From the NCBI GenBank assembly GCA_907163345.1, contig CAJQUN010000036.1:992001-1056000 (forward strand): 64,000 nt of DNA, read 5' to 3'. Made by a program: the position numbers and the translations under genes. The notes beneath the pieces were generated by a model. The model was not told the DNA's origin, did not search any database, and saw nothing but the letters and a program-made list of their open reading frames with translations. The DNA is from Haberlea rhodopensis. Lineage: Eukaryota; Streptophyta; Magnoliopsida; Lamiales; Gesneriaceae. This document shows positions 33,508 through 45,549 of the stretch, piece by piece. Positions within the stretch are counted from its first letter, which is position 1, and each line of letters starts with the position of its first letter.

Positions 33508-34840
33508 ATCTTCTGATGTTGACATAAAATAATCATTGTGTGATAATCAAACCCATGATTAAATCATGATTAGGACCGTCCCTCACATCTGGTCCAGATC
33601 ATGTTAGGTTGTGAGGATCTGGAATCATATAGTCCTGTTCATGATGGTCTTCCTTCTAAGATTCGGTTAACTTGAACTGTATGTCGGGGTTAACCTTGTG
33701 AAGCCTCTTAGTCATCCTCTCCAGCTTTTTATACCGGTTTATGTTGGCTTTGCTAGCAGTGGCTCCTCGTAGAATTTTTCATTTCTGGTTGAAGAGCTTC
33801 GGCCAGATGTTCCTGAATAAGTTCTTCCAAATTTTGGAAGTACCACCTGTAAGAGTGACATCTCGGACATTCGTTCTGATCCATAATCTTTTCTTCAATC
33901 GTCTCCTCCGTTTAGGATATTACTAATATTCAAAATATTATTATAATATTTTTAGAATAAACATATGTTCTGATACCAATTTTCTAGAGCATCGTTATTA
34001 AGGGGAAATGACATAGCAAAACATTGCAACTGATTAGATTGCAGAGAAAATAATTCATAAGGGGTATTTTACTCCAACAAAAGTCATATTTTGATTTAAA
34101 TTTTAAATTTGGGACCACCTTGAATAAGGGCTTTTCGGTTTTGACTCTTAGTGTATTGGTGTTTTTTATATCAGACCTAATTGAATTGTTGTTTTGTAAT
34201 TGGTACGACCATATAATTAACTCAAATTAGAAACCCCAATCCAAGTACATTAATTTTTTAGCCCAATTTATTTTAAAAACCCAACCTAAAATATAAATAA
34301 ATTTAAAAAGCTTGAGCATTACTACAGCCTACAACCTACTGCCAACAGGTATGTCCATACGAAGTTTTGAATTTTAACCATCATTTTGGTATAGACATTA
34401 ATTTTAACTGTTGAAATTTAGTGACAAATAGTCAAAATCATTGTGTTGTACGTACTAGGAAGAATGTATATTGGTATTAAGATTGATTTTTGGCTGTTGG
34501 AGTTGATTGTTTCTTGAAGATATGATTTTCTATGATTTCTGAGATTTTCGTGATGGAGTTTATTTGACATATTTAATATTAAATTGTTAGTTTAATGGAG
34601 TTTATTTGAACGATGTAAATCCTATGATTGATACGTGTACTATATTTTATTTGATGGAATTTATTATGCAATTGAATAAAAATATAAATATATTTGGTTA
34701 CAGGTAGATTGCATTGAAAGATCGAAATATTTTTGATTTTTTAAATAAGAAAGTTGATGCATCAACAAGCGAGCTCCCCGGCCTAGCGGAGATGGATACG
34801 AGCTCTTACCCACTTTGGACAGATTCGAGTTGAGTCGCGT
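33508..34840. other. No supported gene; possible minus-strand retroelement leader
   Basis: AT-rich DNA without a convincing coding frame. At 33968-33980 the minus strand reads TTGGTATCAGAAC, close to an iMet primer site, with weakly coding-like minus-strand sequence to its left (about 33720-33910). This could be the edge of a decayed copia-like element, but no LTR pair is visible. Confidence 0.3.
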
Positions 34841-35134
34841 TTGACGCAAAAGTTGTTTAATCCAGCCCCTCACTTAAAAAAAACAAGTAATGCAAATGAT
34901 CGTAAAAAAAAAAAAACAAGTAATGCAAATGGTACACAAGGTTCATCTATTTCAACTTTAGAATCACAATCAAAGATTAAAAAACCTAGACTTGAAACTA
35001 AAGTATTTAGACCAAGTTGTAATAATACATCATATTATGAACTCAACCCTGGAAAACGTATTCCAATATTACAATATCCGGTGGAGAATTCTAAGCTTAA
35101 TATTTTAAAAAATCGCAGGCTACGTCTTAAATAG
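34841..35134 (+). pseudogene. Possible fragment of a hAT-type transposase N-terminus (TTF-type)
   Basis: A 97-codon frame, Lys/Asn/Ser-rich, with NPGKRIPILQYP near its end. That resembles the short D/NPGLR.PI..Y motif before the TTF-type zinc finger in plant hAT-like proteins. The frame ends soon after and no transposase core follows. Assignment rests on one short motif. Confidence 0.25.
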
Positions 35135-36451
35135 CGTTTTAATATATTATATTGTAATTATAAACTTGCAATACTTTTCTATTTTTGTTTATCAAGTTAA
35201 TATATATAATATGTTGCATATTATTTTTTTATGTTTACGCACATATTTCAGAATAAATTTTAGCCCACAAGATTAAAAATTTCTGGTTATGCCCTTGTTC
35301 TCATCGAGTGGTATTCAAGTAATTATATTTATTAATCATGAAAAACATTATTTAGAAAGGAAAAAAAAAGAGTTAAGGGCTCATAATCTCGTCCACATTC
35401 AATTCCGTTGCATACCTATAATCTTCAATTTTAATTATACAATTCATCGAACAATTTCGTCATTATTTTTTTTTATTATAAATGTCCAGTTACACTTGCA
35501 GATAATTCAGATAAGAAATTTGGGACAATTTAGCTTGAAAAAAAAGGAAAACAGTCGCTAAATTAAAAATTGATGATCATATATATGAAATACTAATAAT
35601 TAAATTTTGGCCAAATATTTGAAGGCAAACACTAATAATATCACCACCACCCGAGAATCAGAACTCATTGAGGAAAAGCTATGTGCCAAAATCAGAAGAA
35701 AAAAACCAAGAAAAATGGAATGCATCAGCTGATAGAAGGCTCGATTGCTTAAGCTGGAATAATTATTCTCAACTTTCCTCCCATGGGAACCAGAACCCGA
35801 GATATGGGGTGTGTTGAAGCATCCTCGAGTTCGGGACACTATAAACAACCCCGTAAAGATGGTTTCTTCAATCAGAATGAATTTCAAGAACCATGAAAAT
35901 ATGGAGTAAAATAACAAAAGACAGGTAAAATAAAAAATGAACACAGAACTTTACAAGAGTACGTTTCTACAGTAAGACGACTATATACCAAATTACCTGG
36001 AAGTATATGCGAGACAACCATTTAGACAGGGACCATGAGAGGCAATCCAAAATCTTGATTTAAATTAGGACTGATATGACTAGCAGTTCAGTTATGAAAA
36101 ACATATTACTATTTTTCTACCACATCGCATCCAGAAAGGTCACTCTGGCATTCTCTTAATGCAACAATAACTTACCATTTCGAACCACATTGACAAGCGC
36201 AGACGCATAAACACCACAGTTAAAGTTCATAGCAGCTCAGGTGCTAAAAGCATAGAAAAGCAATTTTATGGCTTCTGAGGAGCTGAACCTGCTCAGGCAC
36301 TATTGATAAAGTTCAAGTCTCAGTCAAATTCTCCCCAAAACAAGGACCACAAATCAATAAAGCAAAAAAGAAGAAAGACAAAACCAAAACCTACATAATT
36401 CATATTCAATGAAGCCATCGGAGGTTCTTATGTCTCATACCATATTCTCCA
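35135..36451. other. AT-rich intergenic DNA and probable 3' UTR of the DRB gene
   Basis: No coding frame supported. The last several hundred bases (about 36000-36450) lie directly downstream of the minus-strand DRB stop codon and likely include its 3' UTR. A poly(A) signal could not be fixed. Confidence 0.4.
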
Positions 36452-39400
36452 TCATATCTTCAGCTCTTTTAAGTCTTTAATCACTGCTGACTCCTTCATC
36501 ATGTCTTGCGCCGCCATTCTAGTCTCATTTGCAGGTGCTTTTGAAATGGTTGATGAAATAATAGAGCTAGAAACCTGTGACTGGACTGGAACTCTAGGGA
36601 CTTCAAAAGACGGTGGCTCAACTTGTAATGCTGGAACCTCAGAAAAAGGTGCCAAATGAACAGGTAATAACTTCGGCCGAAGGGGTTCCTCAACTCGAAC
36701 AAGGGGAAGCTTGAAGAATGGAGATTTCCCTAGTCTACCTGAAGCAGCTCTAGAAAGTGGTTGCTGCTCTACTCGAGCTGTTGGAAGTCTTGAAAGTCCT
36801 GGACTCTCTACTTTAACAGCCGATTGTATATTGGGTACCTCCTCCAACTGAACAGGAGAAGCAGCAGATACTGGAACAGCTTGTCTAGTACGTACAGGCG
36901 GTGCCATACCCAGTACAGGGGGCCTTGCACCTAGTGAAGACTGGGTAGAAGGGAGTGGTGGGGCCGAGAAAACTGGAATTGCATTTCGTATCGTCACTGG
37001 TGGTGCAATTCTTTGGTGTGGGATGCAGTGCTGGACCGGAATATATGGAGAAGCTCCTGCAGCATGAAACTTATGGGATGGGGGCCTTTGGTTGTCCATC
37101 AATGATGAGAGGTCATTTGCAACGGTAATTATAGGTTGGCTTTGAGTTGTCTTAAATATTTTTTGGAACACAGAACTATTGCTGACAGCTGCAACAGCTT
37201 TGTCGCGGGGAGCTGTTTTTCGGCATATCAATGGAAGAATTTTGGACGTCGTAGCAGGAGGTTGCTGTGTACTAGATGGTCTAGGATTTAAAGCTGGAAA
37301 TTTTATTGGAAAACATTTCTTTTCCGATCCTGCTTTTATGAGGTACTTCTGCAATGCGTGAGCCACTGTCACATGCTCCGGCTCATGCTTATGGGATTTC
37401 TCAAACATTGAACTCTCAGATTGTGGCACCACTGAGAAGACCAAAAAGAGAGGAAAATAAAACATAAACCGAATCAGATTCCATTGATGCTTTGGCAAAT
37501 GAATCACTTGCTGAGCCTCGATAGTAGGAAAAACATGGCCTAATCATTTATTCTAAGTTGAGCCTGAAATCTCAATTTTTATAGTCTCATTTCCTTGATG
37601 CGAGCCCCCTGTTACTGTTGGGTGATTTGGCCCCATTCGACTTAACAACAGCACTGCTTGTTTTTGCACTTAATGATAGTATGATAGCAGTAAATAGAAC
37701 GACAGAAGAAAACAGCAATCCAATCATCATACAACTTTGTAATTATTACCAATTGCCCTTACTATCAGTAGGGTTAGAAGTGAACAGCAAGCCCCACCCA
37801 TTAGGTTCTGGCATCGTGTGCTCAATTTAACTCTTTTCTTAACACTTTGCAAGAATATCTATTGCATTAGACAAATCATTTTCCGATTTTCTGCATTATC
37901 TCCTTGTTCATTTATCTCTTCATGTTTGAGAGACGTGACAGGCTATAGGGTAGCAAAAGCCAAAAGTCACATCTGTTCTTTAGAAATTTACAAACTGACT
38001 AAAAATCACCCTCTAATCCTTCTCTAATTCTCTTGTTCTTTTAAAATAATTTCAAGAAAGTTCTTCAAGCAATCAGTATACTGATTTTTAAATGATTTGA
38101 GGAAAATAAAAAATGTGTTGTCCTATTCTTCTCAAGTATCAGCCAGTTTCACTTTCCCCTCTTCATTGTTGCATGATAACTCATCTTTGGGGGGGGAAGT
38201 TACGAGCCTTACTACTATTTCATGAATCTACACCAAATTGGAACCTATAGATCTAGTCTAGTACATTATACTTGAGTCACTTACATGATTTCACAGATAA
38301 CCAAGCTGTCATGGCTGCGTTCTTTTCTGCTTGCTTCTTATTCTTAGCCGGCTCTCCAGTGAATATAATGTTTGCCAACTCTACAGTACACGTAAAAACA
38401 GGAAGGTGGCCAAGACCTGTTCTGAAAGTGGTATAAACAGGCAAAGATGCTCCCACTCTTTGTGAGACCTCCTGCAGAAGATTCTTATAGACACCTGTCT
38501 CGTCCTGCATTGCACGATTTATTACGGAAAAAGCATTAGCTAGCTAGCTAAGATTGAATAAGCTTTAAAAAACATTGTAAAAAATGTAAGAAAATCGTAC
38601 GGAAGCGAACAAACATAACATGAAAATTCTGATCTCCAAATGCAACTACAGTTTCAGTATACAAGTCCATAAAAAGCAATTTGGAAAGAATCCCAAGATC
38701 TGGGCTTTTGGCCATGTTTAGCTGAAACGGCCGGGGCTTTCCCAGTGCACAGTCACCCTAGTCCTATCCTAGGCGTTGGCTACACATTCATTGGTGCCCC
38801 AGGTGCCAGCTTCAACACCTTGGGCATCGGGGCATTCTAATTTCATGAACACGTTCACCAACATTGATGTATGGTTTCTAAGGGTCATTTTACGAGCACT
38901 TAGTAGGATTGTTCGTCTTGGGAGTATGTTTTACTTGTAATTACTCAACACTTAAAGGGTTTAGTTATAGACACGAGATGTTGGGGGTGCTACAGGAGTT
39001 GAGGTACACCAAGAGGATATTAGATTATTGAAACACTGTACATAACATTGCTAATAATATGCCAAGTCATCCTCCATGGGGCTCTTCCACGACACATCAC
39101 ATATCAAAACATTTTTTAGAGCTCCACAAAGTCTAACTACAATAATTATTATTTTCTATAAATGAATTCCAGAATGGTAGATTTTAAATAAATTCCATAA
39201 TGGTAGATGACAAACTTAAAGATATACAACCAAAGATCTGGTCAAGCACCTAAATGGGAAGTTAATAACAGGAAGTAGATTAACTAGAAATGCTACAAAT
39301 GATGCCACATTAAGACGCCAAGAATCAGTTGAACACCCACTTGCTGAACAATTCATTCAAAAAGCAGAGTTGAACATCCACCAGCTTCATCAACTGAGAC

Positions 39401-39920
39401 GAATTCACCCTCAGACTCCTCTATAAAGAAAAACAACATGGTAATGTAGCACAGTTGCAGCATTCGTTCTTAAAACTTAAACTTCTCTTAATATCCATGG
39501 CAAAGCCATATACTAGCTGTCGTACCTATTTCCCCTCCTCATAATGATATTTACGTAGCAGACAACTTCAACATGAGAAAACACAGTCAAAATGAATCAC
39601 ATAAAAAAACCAAATAACCGAACGGCGCATGTATTTTTGCTTAAATTAACTTTAAAGCAACAAATTAATCTTACCAGAATTCTTGCAGCGAGGGAATTGG
39701 AGGGGCCCCGGAAAGAAAGCGAATTGAGCGCCACCTCAGCAGCAGAATGCTCCGCCTGGCGCAGCGTGAAGCAGTAGCTAGGGCTCTCGAAAGTTTCTCC
39801 GTTAAAATTAACTACAGCCATGAAGCGAGGCGCGTGATCGGGACCTTCTCGAATGCAAGTGTACGACGGCAAATTGAAGCAGCTCCGCTGCGCCAGCTCC
39901 TGCAGCTGGTTCTTATACAT
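36452..39920 (-). CDS. DRB-family double-stranded RNA-binding protein (DRB2/3/5-like), four predicted exons
   Basis: Proposed exons on the minus strand: 39675-39920, 38285-38504, 37470-37510 and 36452-37414, 489 codons plus stop. Exon 1 is a dsRNA-binding motif (MYKNQLQELAQRSCFNLPSY...AEHSAAEVALNSL). Exon 2 is a second one (ETGVYKNLLQEVSQRVGASL...KNKKQAEKNAAMTAW). The invariant KKQAEKNAA helix that contacts dsRNA is intact. Two N-terminal motifs separated by an intron, then a Ser/Pro/Val-rich low-complexity tail with VTVAHALQKYLIK, is the plant DRB2/DRB3/DRB5 plan. These act in small-RNA pathways with Dicer-like proteins. The first two exon boundaries have GT/AG sites and keep frame. The 41-nt third exon and the start of exon 4 are less certain. 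The frame is open throughout, so it is probably functional. Confidence 0.87.
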
Positions 39921-40114
39921 CTCTACAAAACACAACAAACAGAAAAGCCCAAAAAATCAAACTAAACCACTATAATTCCACCATTCCTTATATCATCCCG
40001 ATGCATGTTCTTCACATTTCCACCCCAAAAATGTATTAGATCATCGTTATTCCAATAAGAATCAGGTTAATAACTAGGGTTTTACTTTTCTCGAAAAATT
40101 GGCTGAATTATTTC

Positions 40115-40133
40115 TGAGAGAGAGAGAGAGAGA
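40115..40133. repeat. (GA)n microsatellite upstream of the DRB gene
   Basis: GAGAGAGAGAGAGAGAGA lies about 200 bp upstream of the DRB start codon. On the gene's sense strand it is a CT run, a common feature of plant 5' UTRs and core promoters. Confidence 0.6.
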
Positions 40134-40139
40134 TTTGTG

Positions 40140-41740
40140 TACAGCAGTAATTTATGGCTTTAAAGAGAGTGATGGATGGTACTTAGAAGAGTCCTATTCA
40201 ATTATTATTTTTCAAATAATACGAGTGTGACTAAATAAATTTTATGTATTTAACTATTCGAATTCGAGTTTGTCCAAAAATTTTATGCATTTAGCAAGAT
40301 CGGGAGGTCAGTCCACGATGAAAAGAGATTCTAGCCGTTGGATGGGAGGGGGTGGGGTGCATGGGAAAGTGGTATGGGGATTTAATGAGGAATTTATTGT
40401 GGGTTTTGAACGAGAAATATTGGGATTTAATGATTTCGCAGAAAAGAGAGAGCAACACTTCCATTTGGCCTTTCATTAAATAATCTATATTCCTTACAAC
40501 AGAATTGGAAAACGATTTAATTAAACTTTTCATATTTAAAATACCCAATTAAATAACTTCATCATCTTTTTAAATTAATTAGCATTTTCTCATTTATTTA
40601 AATAAACCATGGTTTAGTAATATATTTTTTATTATAAAGTTTTCACAACTTATAAAAGGAAAAATTATTAAAATTAATTCAAAAGAACTGGGCCGGTCAA
40701 ATGAATGGGGCTGGCCACTGGTTTATACTCTAAGGCATGCTGAGCGTTTTACAGAGACCAAGACCAACTGCCTAATCACACGAGGCCCAATCCATTAGTT
40801 CATATAAAGCTTGAGCTGACACTTCTTACTTGACCAAATAACAATAAACAATAAATACTAGGAGAAAAAAATCATAGATATGCGGATCATTAGAAGGAAG
40901 AACCGCCATAAAAAGATTCCTCGTGTATCATCTGTGCAAAACTATGAACGGGAGCTAGCAATCCGAACTGTATTGAAAAGGTTCCTGAGACACGGCACAT
41001 TTGATGGAGTCTAGATCGCTAGATTTGGATAGAACATTCGATTGGGTCCAAAAAGCTATATATATTCGAGAGAAATGAGACTCTAGCATGAGAATATTAC
41101 CCTTACCCTATATTCTAAGAATCTAAATTTTATTTGGATATGTGAGGTCCATATAAAAAAATTAACATCATATATCCAAATCAAATAGCATAATCCTTAT
41201 ACTGTGTTGAGCTCATCCCTATTGGAGCTAAAACTTTATGCATTATATACAATTTTCTCTTGCTTTTCCTTCCCGTGTATATAGAGATCGTTCATAAATG
41301 TCTAAAAATTCAAATTTCACAAAGTTTGTAGTGCTAATATCATTAGAAATAATTTGGTGTATTTTAGAAGATGGTTGTCATCTTTCACAAGTACCGTGTA
41401 AGTGGCCATTGTTTTCAATCTACCAAACCATGGTACCTTGATAATCCGAGACATTGATCCGATACTTGTGGTATTATATCCCATGGTACCAAGAAGTATT
41501 CGTTGAATCTACTTACATATTCTGTAATCCTGTAAGCCTATAGGACAATAAAAAAAAAAACTAAAAAATACATCGGTTGTCATGTATTTGTAGATATATA
41601 TTTTTAGCGATATTGTACATATTAAAGGAAATTTTAAGTAACACGGGTTCTTAGCATCCTTTTCACTCTGGTGAATTGGAACCGATGATGGGTGTTTTTG
41701 TGGTATCACTGTGGTGGTTTCCGCCGCAACTTAGCTCCCT
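40140..41740. other. Intergenic, no gene seen
   Basis: AT-rich DNA between the DRB promoter and the next gene. Short frames exist but none has a recognisable motif, conserved composition or repeat structure. Confidence 0.5.
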
Positions 41741-41742
41741 GA

Positions 41743-42391
41743 TCACCGCCCAAATCCCCAACTTCTGTTTCTTCCTCGGCTAACCATCTGTCTGTTGCTC
41801 GATGCCAGCGGTGATGGCGGCGGCGAAGAATACTGGCGGCGGTTTTGCCTGCTTCTTATATCCGTCAACTCCATTTTCGTCGAAAAATTCTTAACCCCGA
41901 AAAAGAACAGGTACCACCTAGCCTTCCCCGATGATGAGGATGTCAGTATCGACATTTTACACAACCGAAAATCGGACCCTTGCAGCGAACTATGAACATG
42001 GTGATCTTTCTTGTTGCCATTCTTGGACTGAATTTTTGCCATAGGAAACTTGCTTCTTCGTGTTTTCATCAGTTCTTGATGTATCCTTCTCGGAGACATG
42101 ATCTGGTTGCTTGTAGGGAAAGAGTTTGCCACAAAAGATGATGTTTTCCGGGGGAGAAATCGTGGCAGCAGCGGTGGAGGGGCTCAATTCCTGGCTGAAA
42201 TTGAACTCGCAATAGTCTTCGTCCGAGGAGGATAAATCTTCTTCTTCTTCTTCTTCTTCCCATTCAACATGGCTGTATAATGGAAGATCACTTAAAGAAA
42301 GTGTTTCCTCTTCTTCGTATGCATATTCTTGCATGTCTTTGGAGTACATTAAGGTTGTTGTTTCTTGTAAATGTGATTCTTGAACTAGCAT
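41743..42391 (-). pseudogene. Membrane-associated kinase regulator-like gene, frameshifted
   Basis: The upstream frame (42391 to 41990) has an acidic Glu run, then CEFNFSQELSP and ENIIFCGKLFPYKQP. The downstream frame (to 41743) has KARWYLFFFGVKNF, MELTDIRSRQNRR and SNRQMVSRG. I associate this pairing (a F.F....PENIIFCGKL block, then a W.LF.FGV and a MELxDIRSRQxRR block) with intronless plant proteins annotated as membrane-associated kinase regulator-like; the name is tentative. The two halves are in different frames, with the change at roughly 41990-42060, and the C-terminal end also looks shifted. Either a recent pseudogene or a sequence error. Confidence 0.55.
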
Positions 42392-42950
42392 AATGTGAAG
42401 TAATTGAGGTAGTTGTGATATAGAATTAAGGTATTCAGTTATCTTGTGAAATTTAAAAGTTGGGCATTTGGTTAATTGGATATTTGTGCCTTGGTGATAT
42501 TTATGTAAGAGACAAGGACATAGCGAATAAGGGTTACTTAATCATTTTCAAATATCGAAACCCTCTTTTTCATTGACGGAGACACAATTTTTGGCTAGGG
42601 TAGGCTATATGCTCATGTAAATATTTTTTTTAAAAAAGGTTTTTGTGTTAATTTTTGTCGGGTAAATCCTTTAAATCGTGGTAGCTCTTTAGTCTTAACT
42701 AACACGGCCAATCCCATTTAATTTTAAATCCTTATTCCGCCCCTGCCTCCTTTTTTTTAGTATAGGTAGGGAAGATTTTACAACAATGAGTTTATAACAC
42801 ATGATCATCTTCTGAATTGGAGAAATAATATCACTAGATCAAATGATCTTGTGATTTTTTAGTAATTTTTTAAAGTAGAAAATGTTAGAAGTTGAAGTTT
42901 GAAAGTATTGATAGATATAAGACTTAATTATAAAGGTTGGTGGGCTTGAT

Positions 42951-43031
<81 letters not shown>

Positions 43032-43450
43032 CAAGAAGTACGAGGGAATAAAAGAGGATGGTTGGTGTTTAATTTTCTAGAAGAGAATAACATTTTGTAT
43101 TAATTGGTAGCGCAAATTATGGCAAAAGATAATGTTAATTTAGTATATAATAAAAATCACATATGTTCCATAGTTTATTTTATTTTTTCTAGGATGTTTC
43201 ATGTTAGTTGCTTTGCCCACATCCATATAAACATTAATGCATAATATATATTATTTCATATGTCAAAGGACATGTTGATTATAAGAGATGATAGAATAAC
43301 AATGATATTGAAGATTTTTGTGATATGAGATTATGAAAAATTATCAATATGTAATTAAAAAAAAAGTAGTTTGATTTCATCGAGTGTTGAAATGACCATG
43401 ACAATATTCTGGTGAAAATCAGATTAAATATGCAAAATAAATCATTTTTT
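42392..43450. other. Intergenic, contains a compound microsatellite
   Basis: No gene supported. The only structured feature is the (TA)n(GA)n run at 42952-43029. Confidence 0.5.
42952..43029. repeat. (TA)n-(GA)n compound microsatellite
   Basis: A run of about 45 bases of TA followed directly by about 30 bases of GA. Likely length-polymorphic. Confidence 0.95.
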
Positions 43451-43532
43451 TTTAGGATCCATAAATCCAATGATATTTCTGTTCCAATTTTTGCCCCTTC
43501 TTCACCCTCTGAATCAAACTTTTCCTTGCCAT
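43451..43532 (-). pseudogene. rps14: rps14 5' fragment (plastid-derived)
   Basis: Starts MARKSLIQRVKKGQKLEQKY, matching the N-terminus of plastid ribosomal protein S14, and breaks off after about 27 codons. It lies about 120 bp downstream of psaB, as in chloroplast genomes. Confidence 0.85.
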
Positions 43533-43652
43533 AATCGTTCGAGTCCTATGAATATCTATGATATAAGTCGAATCCTAGATGTAGAAATAGAGAAAGCAAG
43601 CCCTCTCTCCATCGAAAGAAATGAACTATTGCGGATATAACACATTCAAAAT

Positions 43653-45549
43653 TTAGCGAAATTTTCCTGATATAGAGGCAATCAAGAAACTGCATATGTG
43701 AATATATAACCTATAGAAAGTGGGATAATCCAATCAATCTTATTTGCACAATGGAAAGAGCCACATGTTTATCTCTATATCGAATCATATGGGCTAAATG
43801 TGTGTGTTCATGAGCCCATGCTAAAGTTTGAATCAATCAATGTCAATATCCACGCCAGCAGATTAAGAACATAAATCTAGTAACAAAAACAAGCTGCTCA
43901 AATAAGAACATCCATGCCCAGATCGATAAACTATTCATACCAAAAGGGTTATATCCATTGATAAGTTGTGAAGAGTTTAACCATAAATAATCTCTTAACC
44001 AGCGCCATGAGTGAAACTGACCTTTTTTATCCTATTCAACATTTATACTATTTCTTGTCCAATCAAATAAATGGAAGATTCATTAAATTGTGAAAAGTTC
44101 ATTCAATTGGGAAATGTTACCCTGCCATAATGTGATGCCCATAAAAAGTAAAAGATCCAATAGTATTTAACATCCACCCATCTCGAAATATCACAACTAC
44201 CCCCTCTTTCCGGAATCGCAAGGAAAACTATAACTGAAATCCTTTTTATCTGGCATTAACTTGAAACCGCGTGCATCTAAAGTAGCTTTTACTAAGAACA
44301 ATGTAGTTGTATACAAACTCAGAGCAATATCATGATGAACTAAAAAGTCTCCATGACCTATTATTAAGAATAATGAATTAGTATTTTTATTAACAACATG
44401 TTACCAAATGCTTCGGCCCACATTGAATGTTGGGCCGCTCGTTGAAGATAAAAGTACATCGAACCCATATGAAGTTTTACCATGAGCCGATTGAATCCAT
44501 TGAGCAAATATAGGTTCGATCAAAATTTGCTTTTCTGAAGTATCAAAAGCAAGCATGACATCATTATAAACATAAATTCCCAAGGTATGGAATCCCAGAA
44601 AGAGGTTGGCCCAGCTAAAATGAGATATGATAGCTTCCTTATTGTCTAACATTCTTGCCAATACATTATCTTCATTTTGTTCAGTATTATAATCTCTAAT
44701 GAAAAATATAGCTACATGAGCAAAAGCTCTTGTCATGATGAATCCTGCGATAAATTGGTGATGAGCATATAATGCAGCTTGACTAGTAAATTATTGTGTT
44801 ATGAATGCATAAGCAGGTAAATAGTACATATGTTGAGTTACTAAGGAAGTAATAACCCCTAATGAAGTTAGAGCAAAGCCTAATTGAAAATGAAACAAAT
44901 TATTGATTGTGTCATAAAGATGTTTATGCCCACGGCCCAATCGTCCCATAGAAATAGGGACATACATGTACTAAATGTCATGTCCAAGCCAAGGAACATA
45001 AGCTGAAGAGTCCTGAAAAATGATGATTTGGATGATATTGGGCATTTTTGAACCACGAAACTCAGGGTTTTCATTTGGGTTGTAAGTATAGTCAACCCCC
45101 TATTAAAGATATGGCATAAATAAATAATAGAAAAGAGCTCCAGTATAAAGATCTTTATTAGTGCGTAAATTGATTATATAACACCACTGATAAACACCAG
45201 AATAAGCGATATTGACGGAACCGAGAGCACCCATCGAGTAAAAGCTTCAACAGTCGGTTGATCAAAATGAGGATACCAAATTGCATGAGCAATAGGTCTT
45301 ACATGTGAATGGTCCTTTACCCATGATTCAAAATTCCTTGCCAAGCTACATGAACCAATTTTTGGAAGTCCACAGAAAAACTATTGTTAATTGACCGAAG
45401 TGCGAAGCCAAAATATTCTGATAACGATGTTCATCAGTAATATTATCATGACTTTCAAAGTCATCTGCAGTAGTAATGCCAAACCAAATACGAGGAATAA
45501 TGGGGTCTTGAGCTAAGCTATGACTAAACCTTGGAACTCTTAATGTCAT
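43653..45549 (-). pseudogene. psaB: psaB pseudogene (plastid-derived)
   Basis: The N-terminus (PRFSHSLAQDPIIPRIWFGI) and a long internal stretch (IFFIRDYNTEQNEDNVLARM, ILIEPIFAQWIQSAHGKTSY) clearly match photosystem I P700 apoprotein A2. The region spans 1897 bp against about 2205 bp for an intact plastid gene, so about 300 bp is missing in net. Stops and frameshifts are frequent, for example after the N-terminal 65 codons. The solo LTR lies just upstream of its start codon. Confidence 0.92.

Noticed and set aside
33968..33980. TTGGTATCAGAAC on the minus strand as proof of another LTR element
   Set aside because: One near-match to a primer site without an LTR pair or polypurine tract is not enough; kept only as a note in the 33508-34840 entry.
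42839..43093. Frame with Leu-Ser and Tyr-Ile repeats
   Set aside because: Translation of the (TA)n(GA)n microsatellite.
43653..45549. psaB as a working photosystem gene or plastid contamination
   Set aside because: Many stops, about 300 bp net loss, and a nuclear-type solo LTR with target duplication beside it show an old nuclear insert.
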